DNA of 64,000 nt. It comes from Bacillus paralicheniformis (GTDB lineage Bacteria; Bacillota; Bacilli; Bacillales; Bacillaceae). The position numbers were made by a program, and so were the translations under genes. The stretch is taken from positions 62,001 through 126,000 of the forward strand of contig NZ_LBMN02000016.1 in assembly GCF_001042485.2 (NCBI RefSeq), in the 5' to 3' direction. The notes beneath the pieces are model-generated. The model saw only the letters and a list, made by a program, of their open reading frames with translations, did not search any database and was not told the origin of the DNA. Positions 16,343 to 25,486 of the stretch are shown here, in pieces; position 1 is the stretch's first letter; the number at the start of each line of letters is the position of its first letter.

Positions 16343-16438
16343 CTAAAAAAAAGGGACAAGCTTTCTCAACTCGAATATGATGAAAATAATAAAAACAAAT
16401 AAAGGGATAAACCCAACCAAGCTAAAACTTGTAAGCAT
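16343..16438 (-). CDS. Possible 31-residue hydrophobic peptide
   Basis: ATG 16438 follows AAAGGAG at 8 bases. The product has one hydrophobic helix (VGFIPLFVFIIFIIF) and a basic C-terminus (ELRKLVPFF). This is the build of type I toxin peptides or small membrane regulators of bacilli. It lies in a 585-base gap between the tautomerase and hxlB genes. No antisense RNA gene could be shown; an inverted repeat AGGCGG / CCGCCT lies downstream near 16292-16318. The rest of the gap shows no gene. Confidence 0.45.
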   Translation of the reverse strand: MLTSFSLVGFIPLFVFIIFIIFELRKLVPFF

Positions 16439-16552
16439 AATAAGCTCCTTTCTTCATATATCCATTTAGTCCCTGCTCCAGTTTACGTTATCCACATTTT
16501 AAAAATATAATATAGATGTAAATGATATATTAAAAACAGATTTGTATACAAA

Positions 16553-16586
16553 AAAATCACCATCCAAGATTACGGATGGCGATTTT
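16553..16586 (-). terminator. hxlB terminator
   Basis: On the minus strand AAAATCGCCATCC pairs with GGATGGTGATTTT (one mismatch) and runs into T7, starting four bases after the hxlB stop. Confidence 0.85.
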
Positions 16587-16589
16587 CTA

Positions 16590-17147
16590 TTATTCAAGGT
16601 TGGCATGATTTCCATACATGTTATGAGTATTCAGCCCTTTCATTTCCATGATTCGCAATATGATAGCGTCATAATACAATAAAAGAGTCTGTTCAAAAAG
16701 CGAGCCCATCGGTTGTATCGTCTGTTTATTGCCTGTCGTTTGATCTTTTGGGGAGCCGGGCAGCTGCAGTATCAGGTCAGATATTTCAGCTATCGGCGAA
16801 TCTGGAGAGATCGTAACTGTCGCTACAGTGCCTCCGATATCTTTTGCCTTTTCCGCCATATGAAGCAAACTTTCTGTTTTCCCTGATCCCGTGCCCACGA
16901 TAAGCAAGTCTTTTTCGGTAAATACCGGTGTTACGGTTTCCCCTGTTACAAACGCATTGATCCCCATGTGCATTAATCGCATAGCAAATGATTTCCCCAT
17001 TAAACCGGAGCGGCCTGCACCGGAAACAAACACTTTTTCAGAAGACATGATAGTGGATATTAAGTCTTCTATACCTTCCGCTTGATTTTGAGACGTTGCA
17101 TGATCAAGCTCTGCGATGATCGCTTTTACATAATCATAAGTCTTCAT
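16590..17147 (-). CDS. hxlB: 6-phospho-3-hexuloisomerase
   Basis: 185 residues, SIS fold: KVFVSGAGRSGLMGKSFAMRLMHMG near residue 40 and LLIVGTGSGKTESLL near residue 83. It converts D-arabino-3-hexulose 6-phosphate to fructose 6-phosphate, the second step of the ribulose monophosphate pathway of formaldehyde fixation. Two bases separate it from hxlA, so they are one operon. Length equals the B. subtilis enzyme. Confidence 0.95.
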   Translation of the reverse strand: MKTYDYVKAIIAELDHATSQNQAEGIEDLISTIMSSEKVFVSGAGRSGLMGKSFAMRLMHMGINAFVTGETVTPVFTEKDLLIVGTGSGKTESLLHMAEKAKDIGGTVATVTISPDSPIAEISDLILQLPGSPKDQTTGNKQTIQPMGSLFEQTLLLYYDAIILRIMEMKGLNTHNMYGNHANLE

Positions 17148-17149
17148 GT

Positions 17150-17776
17150 TTATTGGATCATCTGCTTCATTTTTGCGGCTGCCGCAGCTTTATCGTCTTG
17201 ATTTGCAATACCGCCCCCGACAATAACCAAATCAGGTTTTAATTTAACGACTTCGGGCAGTGTGTCTAATTTAATTCCGCCTGCAATAGCCGTTTTAGCG
17301 TTTTTCACAACATTTTTAATCGTCATTAAGTCTTCAAATGAATTTTGGCCAATGGCTTGAAGGTCATAACCGGTATGGACACAAATATAATCGACACCAA
17401 GCTCATCCAATTCCTTAGCACGCGATTTGATGTCTTTAATCCCAATCATATCCACCAGGATTTTGTTCCCTTGCGCTTTCGCCTCTTCTACAGCGCCTTT
17501 AATAGACATGTCTTCAGCAGCCCCTAAAATGGTGATGATGTCGGCTCCTGCTTCTGATGCTTTCATCACTTCATACCCCGCCGCATCCATAATCTTAAGG
17601 TCTGCCAGCACTTTCAAATTCGGGAAAGCGGCTTTCATCTCTTTCACTGCACGGAGTCCTTCATTTATCACAACCGGCGTACCGATTTCTACAATATCAA
17701 TGTATTCTTCTACTTCTTTTACTACTTCGATGGCTTCCGGTATATTGACTAAATCTAATGCTAACTGTAATTCCAC
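17150..17776 (-). CDS. hxlA: 3-hexulose-6-phosphate synthase
   Basis: 208 residues, orotidine-phosphate-decarboxylase-like TIM barrel (ELQLALDLVNIPEAIEV; LADLKIMDAAGYEV; ICVHTGYDLQA; AIAGGIKLDTLPEV; IVGGGIANQDD). It condenses formaldehyde with ribulose 5-phosphate. The promoter has repeated HxlR-type boxes, so formaldehyde-dependent activation by HxlR is expected. Confidence 0.95.
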   Translation of the reverse strand: MELQLALDLVNIPEAIEVVKEVEEYIDIVEIGTPVVINEGLRAVKEMKAAFPNLKVLADLKIMDAAGYEVMKASEAGADIITILGAAEDMSIKGAVEEAKAQGNKILVDMIGIKDIKSRAKELDELGVDYICVHTGYDLQAIGQNSFEDLMTIKNVVKNAKTAIAGGIKLDTLPEVVKLKPDLVIVGGGIANQDDKAAAAAKMKQMIQ

Positions 17777-17842
17777 TTACAATCACTCCTGTTTGAATTA
17801 AGAATTCCGCGGATTATTCTTTTCATATTTTGTTACATCAAG

Positions 17843-17903
17843 AGTATAACAAGGGGAAAATTCCATTAATAGTACGCACTTTTTTTTTACATACTATACT
17901 TTT
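17843..17903 (-). promoter_or_regulatory. hxlAB promoter with HxlR direct repeats
   Basis: On the minus strand two boxes, AAAAGTATAGTATG and AAAAGTGCGTACTAT, start 20 bases apart (two helical turns) and precede a TATACT -10 (17843-17848) with no good -35. This matches an activator-dependent promoter of the kind described for hxlAB in B. subtilis. Confidence 0.75.
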
Positions 17904-17921
17904 CCTCATATGGTACAGAAA

Positions 17922-17948
17922 AAGATACTGTCTCCAAAACAGTATCTT
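17922..17948 (-). terminator. hxlR terminator
   Basis: AAGATACTGT and ACAGTATCTT form a 10-bp stem with a 7-base loop; TTTTTC follows on the minus strand. It isolates hxlR from the hxlAB promoter. Confidence 0.85.
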
Positions 17949-17961
17949 AAAGTCAACCATT

Positions 17962-18309
17962 CTATTCATCATCTTTTGAAAAGTTCGTTTCTATATAATT
18001 TTTACCCCATTCATACATCGCCTCTAATATAGGCATTAAACTTTCTCCTTGTTTCGTTAGGAAATATTCAACTTTTGGGGGAACAACCGGATATACTTCC
18101 CTATGTACAATATGATCCTCTTCTAATTCACGCAGCTGATTCACCAGCATTCTTTGCGTAATGCCGGGCATCAAAGCTTTTAATTCTCCGAACCTTTTCG
18201 TACCTTCTTTTCCTAAAAACCACAAAATCAGCATTTTCCACTTACCGCCGATAATGTTGAGCGTCAGCTCCTTCTCACAATTAAATGTTTTATTTTCCAT
18301 TCGTGACAT
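17962..18309 (-). CDS. hxlR: HTH-type activator HxlR
   Basis: 115 residues with a winged helix ([51 protein letters not shown]) and a formaldehyde-reactive Cys near the N-terminus (FNCEKEL) conserved in HxlR. It activates hxlAB. Here it lies on the same strand as hxlAB, separated by a terminator. ATG 18309 follows AGGGGAG. Confidence 0.92.
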   Translation of the reverse strand: MSRMENKTFNCEKELTLNIIGGKWKMLILWFLGKEGTKRFGELKALMPGITQRMLVNQLRELEEDHIVHREVYPVVPPKVEYFLTKQGESLMPILEAMYEWGKNYIETNFSKDDE

Positions 18310-18482
18310 ATGAATTCTCCCCTTATGAAATGACTAAACAATGAACATCTATCACATCATTGTAAAAGAACTTTGTTTAACTAATCAATCATCGCGTTTT
18401 TCCAGATTCCATTATTCACCATATCATCATGCGGATTTGCCCATCATGTCATTGTCAATCTTCTTATCCATTCGGGTGAAGG

Positions 18483-18504
18483 AAACATGACAAGTGTCAT
18501 GTTT
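18483..18504. promoter_or_regulatory. DesR operator upstream of des
   Basis: The core CATGACA-AG-TGTCATG (18486-18501) is a perfect 7-2-7 palindrome, extended by AAA/TTT to ten-base arms. A further half-site-like CATGATGTGTGC follows. DesR, a NarL-family regulator, binds such a site before des. Confidence 0.8.
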
Positions 18505-18588
18505 GAAGCATGATGTGTGCTACTACAAAGACATCTCTCTGTACCGTAAACTTAACTTAAGACCCATTTATGAGAGGATAACTTTACT

Positions 18589-19647
18589 ATGACTGAACAA
18601 ACCACCACACACAAACAAAAACAGTTAACAAAACAGGTTGCTGCATTTGCCCAGCCTGATACCAAAAACAGTCTCATTCAGCTCTTCAATACGTTTATTC
18701 CTTTCTTCGGACTGTGGTTTCTTGCCTACCTCAGCCTCGATGTCTCCTACCTCCTTACATTAGGAATAACGGTGATTGCCGCAGGGTTTTTGACGAGAAT
18801 TTTCATTATTTTTCACGACTGCTGCCATCTTTCCTTTTTCAAACAAAAACGCCTTAACCACATTCTCGGCTTTTTGACAGGCGTTCTGACTTTATTTCCT
18901 TATCTTCAATGGCAGCACAGCCATTCGATTCATCATGCGACAAGCAGCAACCTAGATAAACGCGGAACAGGCGATATCTGGCTGCTGACGGTAAACGAAT
19001 ATAAAGCCGCACCTCTACGCACAAAAATCGCATACAGACTTTACAGAAATCCGTTTATCATGTTTATTCTCGGACCAATTTATGTCTTTCTGATCACAAA
19101 CCGCTTTAACAAAAAAGGTGCAAGACGGAAGGAACGTGTGAACACATACCTTACCAACCTTGCAATCGCGGCATTGGCTGCTGTTTGCTGCCTGATCTTT
19201 GGCTGGCAATCGTTCTTGCTCGTACAGGGTCCGATCTTTCTGATCTCAGGTTCGATCGGCGTTTGGCTGTTTTATGTTCAGCATACATTTGAAGATTCTT
19301 ATTTTGAAGCGGATGAAAACTGGAGCTACGTTCAGGCGGCTGTGGAAGGAAGTTCATTTTATAAACTACCGAAACTGCTTCAATGGCTTACAGGCAATAT
19401 CGGGTACCACCACGTTCACCATCTGAGCCCAAAGGTGCCTAACTATAAACTTGAAATCGCACATGAGCAGCACGAACCACTAAAAAACGTCCCGACCATC
19501 ACTTTAAAAACAAGCCTGCAATCACTCGCGTTCCGGCTTTGGGATGAAGAAAAAAAGCAGTTTGTAACCTTTCGGGACATGAAACAAACATCTTCCCATC
19601 TTCCGCAGGATTCAACGGAAAAACAGAAGCTGCGAAAGAACGCCTGA
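18589..19647 (+). CDS. des: Delta-5 acyl-lipid desaturase Des
   Basis: 352 residues, multipass membrane enzyme with three histidine boxes: HDCCH, HSIHH and HHVHH. It introduces cis double bonds into membrane phospholipid acyl chains after a temperature drop. Upstream lies the DesR palindrome and AGAGGA before ATG; downstream come desK and desR, as in B. subtilis. Confidence 0.95.
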   Translation: MTEQTTTHKQKQLTKQVAAFAQPDTKNSLIQLFNTFIPFFGLWFLAYLSLDVSYLLTLGITVIAAGFLTRIFIIFHDCCHLSFFKQKRLNHILGFLTGVLTLFPYLQWQHSHSIHHATSSNLDKRGTGDIWLLTVNEYKAAPLRTKIAYRLYRNPFIMFILGPIYVFLITNRFNKKGARRKERVNTYLTNLAIAALAAVCCLIFGWQSFLLVQGPIFLISGSIGVWLFYVQHTFEDSYFEADENWSYVQAAVEGSSFYKLPKLLQWLTGNIGYHHVHHLSPKVPNYKLEIAHEQHEPLKNVPTITLKTSLQSLAFRLWDEEKKQFVTFRDMKQTSSHLPQDSTEKQKLRKNA

Positions 19648-19768
19648 CGATGAGGAGGTCTTCTTATATCAACAAGAAGGCTTCCTTATTTATTGTCGGA
19701 TGATGCAATCCGGCTCAGGCAATGGTAAAGTTACTCTAAAGATGAAAAGCTGAAAACGAGGTTATATC

Positions 19769-20881
19769 ATGTTCAAAAAGCACTTTGCATTTCAAAAACT
19801 TAACGGGATCTCACCGTATATATGGACGATATTTTTCATCCTGCCCTTCTACTTTATCATGCAATCATCATCTACCCTTGTCATCGTCGTCGGCATCATT
19901 TTGACACTTTTATTTTTTGCGGTATACAGATTTGCTTTTGTTTCAAAAGGCTGGGACATTTATTTGTGGGCGTTTATATTAATCGGCATTTCAACCGCCT
20001 CGATTATGCTGTTCAGCTATATTTATTTTGCTTTTTTTATCGCGTATTTTATAGGGAACATAAAAAAACGAGCCCCTTTTCACATTTTATATTATGTTCA
20101 TTTAATAAGCGCAGCCGTCGCTGCCAACTTCAGTCTCGTGTTAAAAAAAGAATTTTTTCTGACACAAATTCCTTTTGTGGTCATCACTCTCATCAGCGCG
20201 ATTTTATTGCCGTTCAGTATTAGAAGCCGCAAGGAGCGCGAACGCCTCGAAGAAAAACTCGAGTATGCTAATGAACGGATTGCCAATTTGGTAAAATTAG
20301 AAGAGCGGCAGCGGATTGCCCGCGACCTTCACGATACACTTGGGCAAAAGCTGTCTCTGATCGGTTTAAAAAGCGACTTGGCGAGAAAATTAATTTACAA
20401 AGATCCCGATCAAGCCGCGCGTGAACTGAAAAGCGTTCAGCAAACTGCGAGAACTTCTTTAAATGAAGTAAGAAAAATTGTATCCTCCATGAAAGGCATT
20501 CGGCTCAAGGATGAAATGATCAACATCAAACAAATTCTTGAAGCAGCCGACATTGCGTTCATCTATGAAGAAGAAAAATTGCCGGAAAATATCTCATTGC
20601 TTAATGAAAACATATTGAGTATGTGCTTAAAGGAAGCTGTCACTAATGTCGTCAAACACAGTCAGGCTAAAACCTGCCGCATTGACATCCAGCAGCTCTG
20701 GAAGGAAGTTGTCATTACAGTGACTGACGATGGAACGTTTCAAGGTGAAGAGAAGTACTTTTCAAAAGGACACGGCTTGCTTGGCATGAGAGAACGGCTT
20801 GAATTTGCAAACGGAAGCCTTCACATTGATACAAAAAACGGCACCAAGCTTACCATGTCAATTCCTAATAACTCAAAATAA
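19769..20881 (+). CDS. desK: Membrane thermosensor histidine kinase DesK
   Basis: 370 residues. Four to five N-terminal membrane segments (about 10-155) are followed by a coiled linker (RKERERLEEKLEYANERIANLVKLEERQ), a HisKA_3 domain with the phosphoacceptor His in ARDLHDTLGQKLSLIGLKSDLA and an HATPase (KEAVTNVVKHSQ, GHGLLGMRERLEFANG). It senses membrane thickness and order and phosphorylates DesR in the cold. Confidence 0.95.
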   Translation: MFKKHFAFQKLNGISPYIWTIFFILPFYFIMQSSSTLVIVVGIILTLLFFAVYRFAFVSKGWDIYLWAFILIGISTASIMLFSYIYFAFFIAYFIGNIKKRAPFHILYYVHLISAAVAANFSLVLKKEFFLTQIPFVVITLISAILLPFSIRSRKERERLEEKLEYANERIANLVKLEERQRIARDLHDTLGQKLSLIGLKSDLARKLIYKDPDQAARELKSVQQTARTSLNEVRKIVSSMKGIRLKDEMINIKQILEAADIAFIYEEEKLPENISLLNENILSMCLKEAVTNVVKHSQAKTCRIDIQQLWKEVVITVTDDGTFQGEEKYFSKGHGLLGMRERLEFANGSLHIDTKNGTKLTMSIPNNSK

Positions 20882-20900
20882 ACAAAAAAGGATGGCTTGC

Positions 20901-21500
20901 ATGATTAGTATATTTATTGCGGAAGATCAACAGATGCTCTTGGGCGCTTTAGGATCACTACTGAATTTAGAAGATGATATGGAAGTCGTCGGCAAAGGCA
21001 CAACCGGACAGGATGCCGTTGATTTCACAAAAAAACATCGGCCTGATGTATGCATTATGGACATTGAAATGCCGGGAAAAACGGGACTTGAAGCTGCTGA
21101 GGAACTAAAGGATACAGGCTGCAACATTATTATCTTAACCACTTTTGCCCGCCCCGGTTACTTTCAGCGGGCCATTAAAGCAGGTGTTAAAGGCTATTTG
21201 TTAAAGGACAGCCCAAGCGAAGAGCTTGTGAGCGCCATCCGCAGCGTCATGAAAGGAAAGCGGATCTATGCGCCTGAATTGATGGAAGACATGTACAGTG
21301 AGGCCAATCCCCTCACAGATAGAGAAAAAGAAGTGCTCGAACTTGTGGCTGACGGAAAAAACACAAAAGAAATCGCCCAAGAACTCAGCATCAAAAGCGG
21401 AACCGTGCGAAATTATATCTCAATGATTCTTGAAAAGCTTGAGGTCAAAAATCGGATCGAAGCCATTACCCGTTCAAAGGAAAAAGGCTGGTTTAAATAA
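20901..21500 (+). CDS. desR: Response regulator DesR
   Basis: 199 residues. Receiver domain with D54 in VCIMDIEMPG and Lys in GYLLKDS; C-terminal LuxR-type HTH (LTDREKEVLELVADGKNTKEIAQELSIKSGTVRNYIS). ATG 20901 is chosen because AAAGGATGG precedes it and it lies 20 bases after desK; a longer frame overlaps desK by 80 bases. It activates des through the palindrome at 18483. Confidence 0.95.
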   Translation: MISIFIAEDQQMLLGALGSLLNLEDDMEVVGKGTTGQDAVDFTKKHRPDVCIMDIEMPGKTGLEAAEELKDTGCNIIILTTFARPGYFQRAIKAGVKGYLLKDSPSEELVSAIRSVMKGKRIYAPELMEDMYSEANPLTDREKEVLELVADGKNTKEIAQELSIKSGTVRNYISMILEKLEVKNRIEAITRSKEKGWFK

Positions 21501-21572
21501 AAAGAGAATCTTGGCATATCTCCAAGATCCCCTCGACGAATCAGCCGCTCCCACGGCGGAAACGTTCCTTTT

Positions 21573-22622
21573 CTACACGAACATCTTCTTCACAAGCTCG
21601 CGGTTGCGCTCTTTGAAAACCTCATTATGTGACGACACCATCGCACTCTTGTGTGCTTCGGGATCGATAAAGCGCTTGGCGCTGTTGACCGCGTTTGCCG
21701 CATCCTGAAACGCTCCGGCGATCAAGTGCAGCTTGCCTTCATAATGCACAATATCCCCTGCCGCATACAGTCCGGGCACGGAAGACTGGCAGTTGGCGGT
21801 ACCTTTAATATAATAGTCATCAACCCTGGTAATATGAAGTCGGCTGTTCTCCAGCAGTGAGGTGTCGCGTTCATAGCCGTGGTTGATAACCACTTCGTCG
21901 ACAGGCAGCTCCATCACCTCACCGGTTTGAGCGTTCGTGAGCTCGACCCGTTCGATCACCTCATGATCTTCCGAAGCGATCAGCTTGGTAATCTGTGTAT
22001 GGAAGAAGCAGCTCACCGAGCTGTTCAGCAGCTGATCCACCTGGGCCTCATGCCCGCTGAGCGCATCTTTGCGGTAAGCGAGGTAGACCTTTTTCGCTAC
22101 AGGTTCGAGCTCGTTGGCCCAATCGACAGCCGAATTGCCGCCGCCTGATACTATGACCGTTTTATCTTTAAAATGGTGCAGCGATTTGACCGTATAATTC
22201 AGATTGGACACTTCAAAGCGCTCTGCTCCTTCAATCTGAAGCTTTTGCGGATTGAGGATGCCGCCGCCCACGGCAACGATGACCGTCTTGGACAGATGCA
22301 CCCCTGAGGCAGCCGTATGTAACTCAAACAACCCTTCTTCATTGCGGGCAATCGATTCAACTTTCTCATTCAGCAGCACTTCAGGATGAAATGTTAGCCC
22401 CTGCTGCACGATCTGTTCTATCAGCCTGGCTCCGGAAATCGGCGTTAGCCCCCCGACATCCCAGATCATTTTTTCAGGATATACGTGAACCTTTCCGCCC
22501 AGCATCGGCTGATATTCGATAATCTTCGTTTTCATTCCCCGCAGTCCGCTGTAAAAGGCGGAATATAAACCGGCCGGACCTCCGCCGATCACGGTCACAT
22601 CAAACACTTCATTTCTGCTCAT
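21573..22622 (-). CDS. ycgT: Ferredoxin/flavodoxin-NADP+ reductase
   Basis: 349 residues, thioredoxin-reductase-like fold without the CxxC pair. FAD motif VTVIGGGPAGLYSAFYSGLRG, NADPH motif VIVSGGGNSAVDWANEL, and C-terminal GLYAAGDIVHYEGKLHLIAGAFQDAANAVN. These mark the Bacillus type of ferredoxin-NADP+ reductase (YumC/YcgT). The Fur box upstream points to iron-regulated expression and favours the YcgT assignment. It may supply electrons for iron release from siderophores; that is inference. Confidence 0.88.
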   Translation of the reverse strand: MSRNEVFDVTVIGGGPAGLYSAFYSGLRGMKTKIIEYQPMLGGKVHVYPEKMIWDVGGLTPISGARLIEQIVQQGLTFHPEVLLNEKVESIARNEEGLFELHTAASGVHLSKTVIVAVGGGILNPQKLQIEGAERFEVSNLNYTVKSLHHFKDKTVIVSGGGNSAVDWANELEPVAKKVYLAYRKDALSGHEAQVDQLLNSSVSCFFHTQITKLIASEDHEVIERVELTNAQTGEVMELPVDEVVINHGYERDTSLLENSRLHITRVDDYYIKGTANCQSSVPGLYAAGDIVHYEGKLHLIAGAFQDAANAVNSAKRFIDPEAHKSAMVSSHNEVFKERNRELVKKMFV

Positions 22623-22666
22623 CGCTCTTCACTCCCGGTATATGTCATGAGTTTACACCCTCAATC

Positions 22667-22685
22667 GTAAATGATTATCATTATC
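22667..22685. promoter_or_regulatory. Fur box upstream of ycgT
   Basis: On the minus strand GATAATGATAATCATTTAC matches the 19-base Fur consensus at 16-17 positions. It lies 45 bases before the ycgT start. Confidence 0.85.
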
Positions 22686-22842
22686 ATTAAGTGTACTTTG
22701 ATTGCTTCGTTTTTACAATCCATTTTAATAAAAAGTTCATTCTTCGCCACTTCATTTTCGCCTCCCCCTCTTTGCGCTCGTTCTTCACGGGATGCCGCCG
22801 CTTCCCCATTCCGCAGCATGTAAGCAGTTCCTATATCTTACA

Positions 22843-22885
22843 TTGACAAGGGTATGCTTCCTGCATAGAATGAAAATGATTATCA
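22843..22885 (+). promoter_or_regulatory. nik-type operon promoter with Fur box
   Basis: TTGACA (22843-22848), 17 bases, TAGAAT (22866-22871), then TGAAAATGATTATCA (22871-22885), which fits the 7-1-7 Fur motif TGATAATnATTATCA at 14 of 15 positions and overlaps the -10 and start site. Iron repression of the transporter operon is the direct reading. Confidence 0.85.
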
Positions 22886-22909
22886 ACTTCATTTAGGAGG
22901 AAACAAAGC

Positions 22910-24532
22910 ATGATAAGCGGAAGGATTAGTTCGAAAATTAAAATTACTTTTGTATTAATGCTCGCCTTTTCTATTTTATTGGCCGGATGTACAACCTCAG
23001 GAAATTCAACAGAGAAAACGCATGAAAACATGGTCACAATGGCTTGGCCTAGAGATATTGGCGAGATGAATCCGCATGTGTATAATCCTTCCCAATTATT
23101 TGCCCAGTCGATGGTATATGAACCTTTGGTTACCTATGAAGCGGGAGGAAAGCTTAAACCGCATTTAGCCGAATCTTGGGATATATCAAATGACGGTAAA
23201 GTATATACGTTTCATTTACGTAAGAATGTAAAATTTTCAGATGGGACAACGTTTAATGCAAAAATTGTGAAGAAGAATTTTGATTCCATTTTAAAACATA
23301 CTGAATTACACAGCTGGTTAGGGTTTCTTTCAAAAATAGCCCAAACAGAAGTAATCGATGATCATACATTTAAATTGACATTAACTGAACCATATTACCC
23401 GACCATTCAGGAACTAGCCGTAGTACGGCCGGTCCGGTTTTTGGGAGAAGCCGGCTTCCCTAAGGACGGCGATACATCAAAGGGTGTCGCAAAACCGGTA
23501 GGTACGGGCCCGTGGGTATTGGAAGAGCATAAAGCTGATGAATATGCGGTTTTTAAACGCAATGAACATTATTGGGGTGAAAAGCCAAAAGTCGAGAAAA
23601 TCAAGGTGAAAGTCATCCCGGACGCCGAAACAAGGGTGCTTGCATTTGAAAAAGGCGAGCTTGACCTCATTTACGGCGAAGGCGTTATCAGTTTGGATGC
23701 ATTCAAGCAGCTGCAAGCGACAGGCCAATATGAAACAAGCCTTTCTGAACCGGTGGCGACGAGACAGCTTGTCATGAATACGAAAAAAGAACAGCTCTCT
23801 GATGAGCGCGTGCGTCAAGCCCTCCACTATGGTTTTGACAAAGAAGCCTTGGTAAAAGGCATCACCTCCGGGTTAGAAGAAAAAGCAGATCATATTTTGC
23901 CGACAGACTTCCCATACACGTCTGATATTGATGTAAAGCAAATCAACTATGATCCAGAGAAAGCAAAAGCGCTATTAGATGCGGCAGGCTGGAAGCTTCC
24001 GAATGGCAAGACGGTGCGCGAGAAAGACGGAAAGCCTCTTGAATTTAGTTTAATGTATGATTCAGCGGAATCCATTCAAAAAACAATGGCCGAAACGCTG
24101 CAGGCAGAATGGGCGGCGATCGGGGTAAAGCTGAATCTTGAAGGTGTAGAATTGGCAACCCAAGTCAAACGGTTTAAAGCGAATGAGTTTGATATGAACT
24201 TCTTTAGCAACTATGGTGCGCCTTATGACCCGCACACATTTTTAAACATTGTCTCCTCCAAAGGATTCGGATTTAATGAAGCGATTTCAGCCTATCCAAA
24301 CAAGGACGAGCTGATCAAGCAGATGGCAAAGGTACCTCAAACGACTGATGAAAAAGAGCGGCAGGAGCTTTACTCATCTATTTTAAAATCCCTTCAAGAC
24401 CAGGGAGCCATCGTTCCTGTTTCTTATATTAAAAAGACGGCGATATATCAAAAGAATATCAGCAACTTTACGTTCCCTGCCAATCGTGACGAACATCCAT
24501 TTACAGGGATTCGCATCAAGCAGCAACACTAG
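22910..24532 (+). CDS. nikA: Nickel/metallophore ABC transporter, substrate-binding lipoprotein
   Basis: 540 residues of the SBP family 5 (NikA/CntA/OppA). A lipoprotein signal ends in LLAGC; the binding fold follows (MAWPRDIGEMNPHVYNPSQLFAQSMVYEPLV; LAESWDISNDGKVYTFHLRKNVKFSDGTTFNA). Members bind Ni or a metal-metallophore complex. Fur control fits uptake of an iron, nickel or cobalt chelate. No staphylopine-type synthesis genes are next to it, so the ligand is open. AGGAGG precedes ATG 22910. Confidence 0.88.
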   Translation: MISGRISSKIKITFVLMLAFSILLAGCTTSGNSTEKTHENMVTMAWPRDIGEMNPHVYNPSQLFAQSMVYEPLVTYEAGGKLKPHLAESWDISNDGKVYTFHLRKNVKFSDGTTFNAKIVKKNFDSILKHTELHSWLGFLSKIAQTEVIDDHTFKLTLTEPYYPTIQELAVVRPVRFLGEAGFPKDGDTSKGVAKPVGTGPWVLEEHKADEYAVFKRNEHYWGEKPKVEKIKVKVIPDAETRVLAFEKGELDLIYGEGVISLDAFKQLQATGQYETSLSEPVATRQLVMNTKKEQLSDERVRQALHYGFDKEALVKGITSGLEEKADHILPTDFPYTSDIDVKQINYDPEKAKALLDAAGWKLPNGKTVREKDGKPLEFSLMYDSAESIQKTMAETLQAEWAAIGVKLNLEGVELATQVKRFKANEFDMNFFSNYGAPYDPHTFLNIVSSKGFGFNEAISAYPNKDELIKQMAKVPQTTDEKERQELYSSILKSLQDQGAIVPVSYIKKTAIYQKNISNFTFPANRDEHPFTGIRIKQQH

Positions 24533-24541
24533 GAGGCTTTT

Positions 24542-25486
24542 ATGGGCAACTATATATTGAAACGAATCATGTCTATTATTCCAGTGTTTCTTTTAGCTGC
24601 ACTTCTCACAACTGGAATGATTCATCTCTCACCGGTTGACCCAGCTGAAGCATACTTAGCCGCAGCACATATCCAGCCAACCGATGAAATTTTAGCGCAA
24701 AAAAGACATGAGTTTGGCTTGGATCAGCCATTCTTTATTCAATATGTAAACTCTGTATTGAAGATATGCCAACTTGATTTTGGCATATCTTATGTTTCGA
24801 ATCAGCCGGTTTGGGATGAAGTTGCACACCGAATGCCGGCGACGATCGAGCTCGCGCTTGGGAGTTTAATGATTGCGGTGCTTGTCAGTGTGCCGCTAGG
24901 CTTCTTAGCGGGAATTAAAAGAAACGGTGCAGTTGATCATATCAGCCGCTTCATTTCCTTTTTCGGAGCATCCATCCCGACTTTTTGGTTAGGGTATATG
25001 CTGGGTTTTTTCTTTTCTGTTCAGTTAGACCTTTTGCCGGTAGAGGGAATCGGGACATGGCAGCATCTTGTACTGCCGTCGATGACTTTGGCGCTTCCTT
25101 TAATCGCGATGTATACAAGGCTGCTCCGTGCAAGTGTCATCGAAAACCTGCAAGAACCCTATGTGCAATTTGCTCGCATAAGAGGAATGACGAGGATGAA
25201 CATTATGGCCAAACATGTATTGCGAATGGCCATTTCTCCGATGATTACGGGGCTGGGAATGAACCTTGGCAAGCTGCTCACCGGCACAATTATTGTTGAA
25301 GTCGTTTTTTCTTGGCCGGGCTTTGGCCGTTATTTTATTGAGGCCATTTTCAATCGGGACATCCCTGTCATTCAATGCTATGTGTTCTTAGCCGCCGCCT
25401 TTTTTATATTGAGCAACTTAATTGTTGACCTCATTCAAATGTATATTGACCCGCGCATTTCAAGGAAAGAAGGACAGCATCGATGA
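24542..25486 (+). CDS. nikB: ABC transporter permease, NikB type
   Basis: 314 residues, six membrane segments; N-terminal YILKRIMSIIPVFLLAALLTTGMIHLSP is typical of DppB/NikB permeases. The coupling loop for the ATPase lies in RGMTRMNIMAKHVLRMA. It is nine bases after nikA and overlaps nikC by four bases, so one operon is certain in practice. Substrate assignment rests on nikA. Confidence 0.88.
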   Translation: MGNYILKRIMSIIPVFLLAALLTTGMIHLSPVDPAEAYLAAAHIQPTDEILAQKRHEFGLDQPFFIQYVNSVLKICQLDFGISYVSNQPVWDEVAHRMPATIELALGSLMIAVLVSVPLGFLAGIKRNGAVDHISRFISFFGASIPTFWLGYMLGFFFSVQLDLLPVEGIGTWQHLVLPSMTLALPLIAMYTRLLRASVIENLQEPYVQFARIRGMTRMNIMAKHVLRMAISPMITGLGMNLGKLLTGTIIVEVVFSWPGFGRYFIEAIFNRDIPVIQCYVFLAAAFFILSNLIVDLIQMYIDPRISRKEGQHR

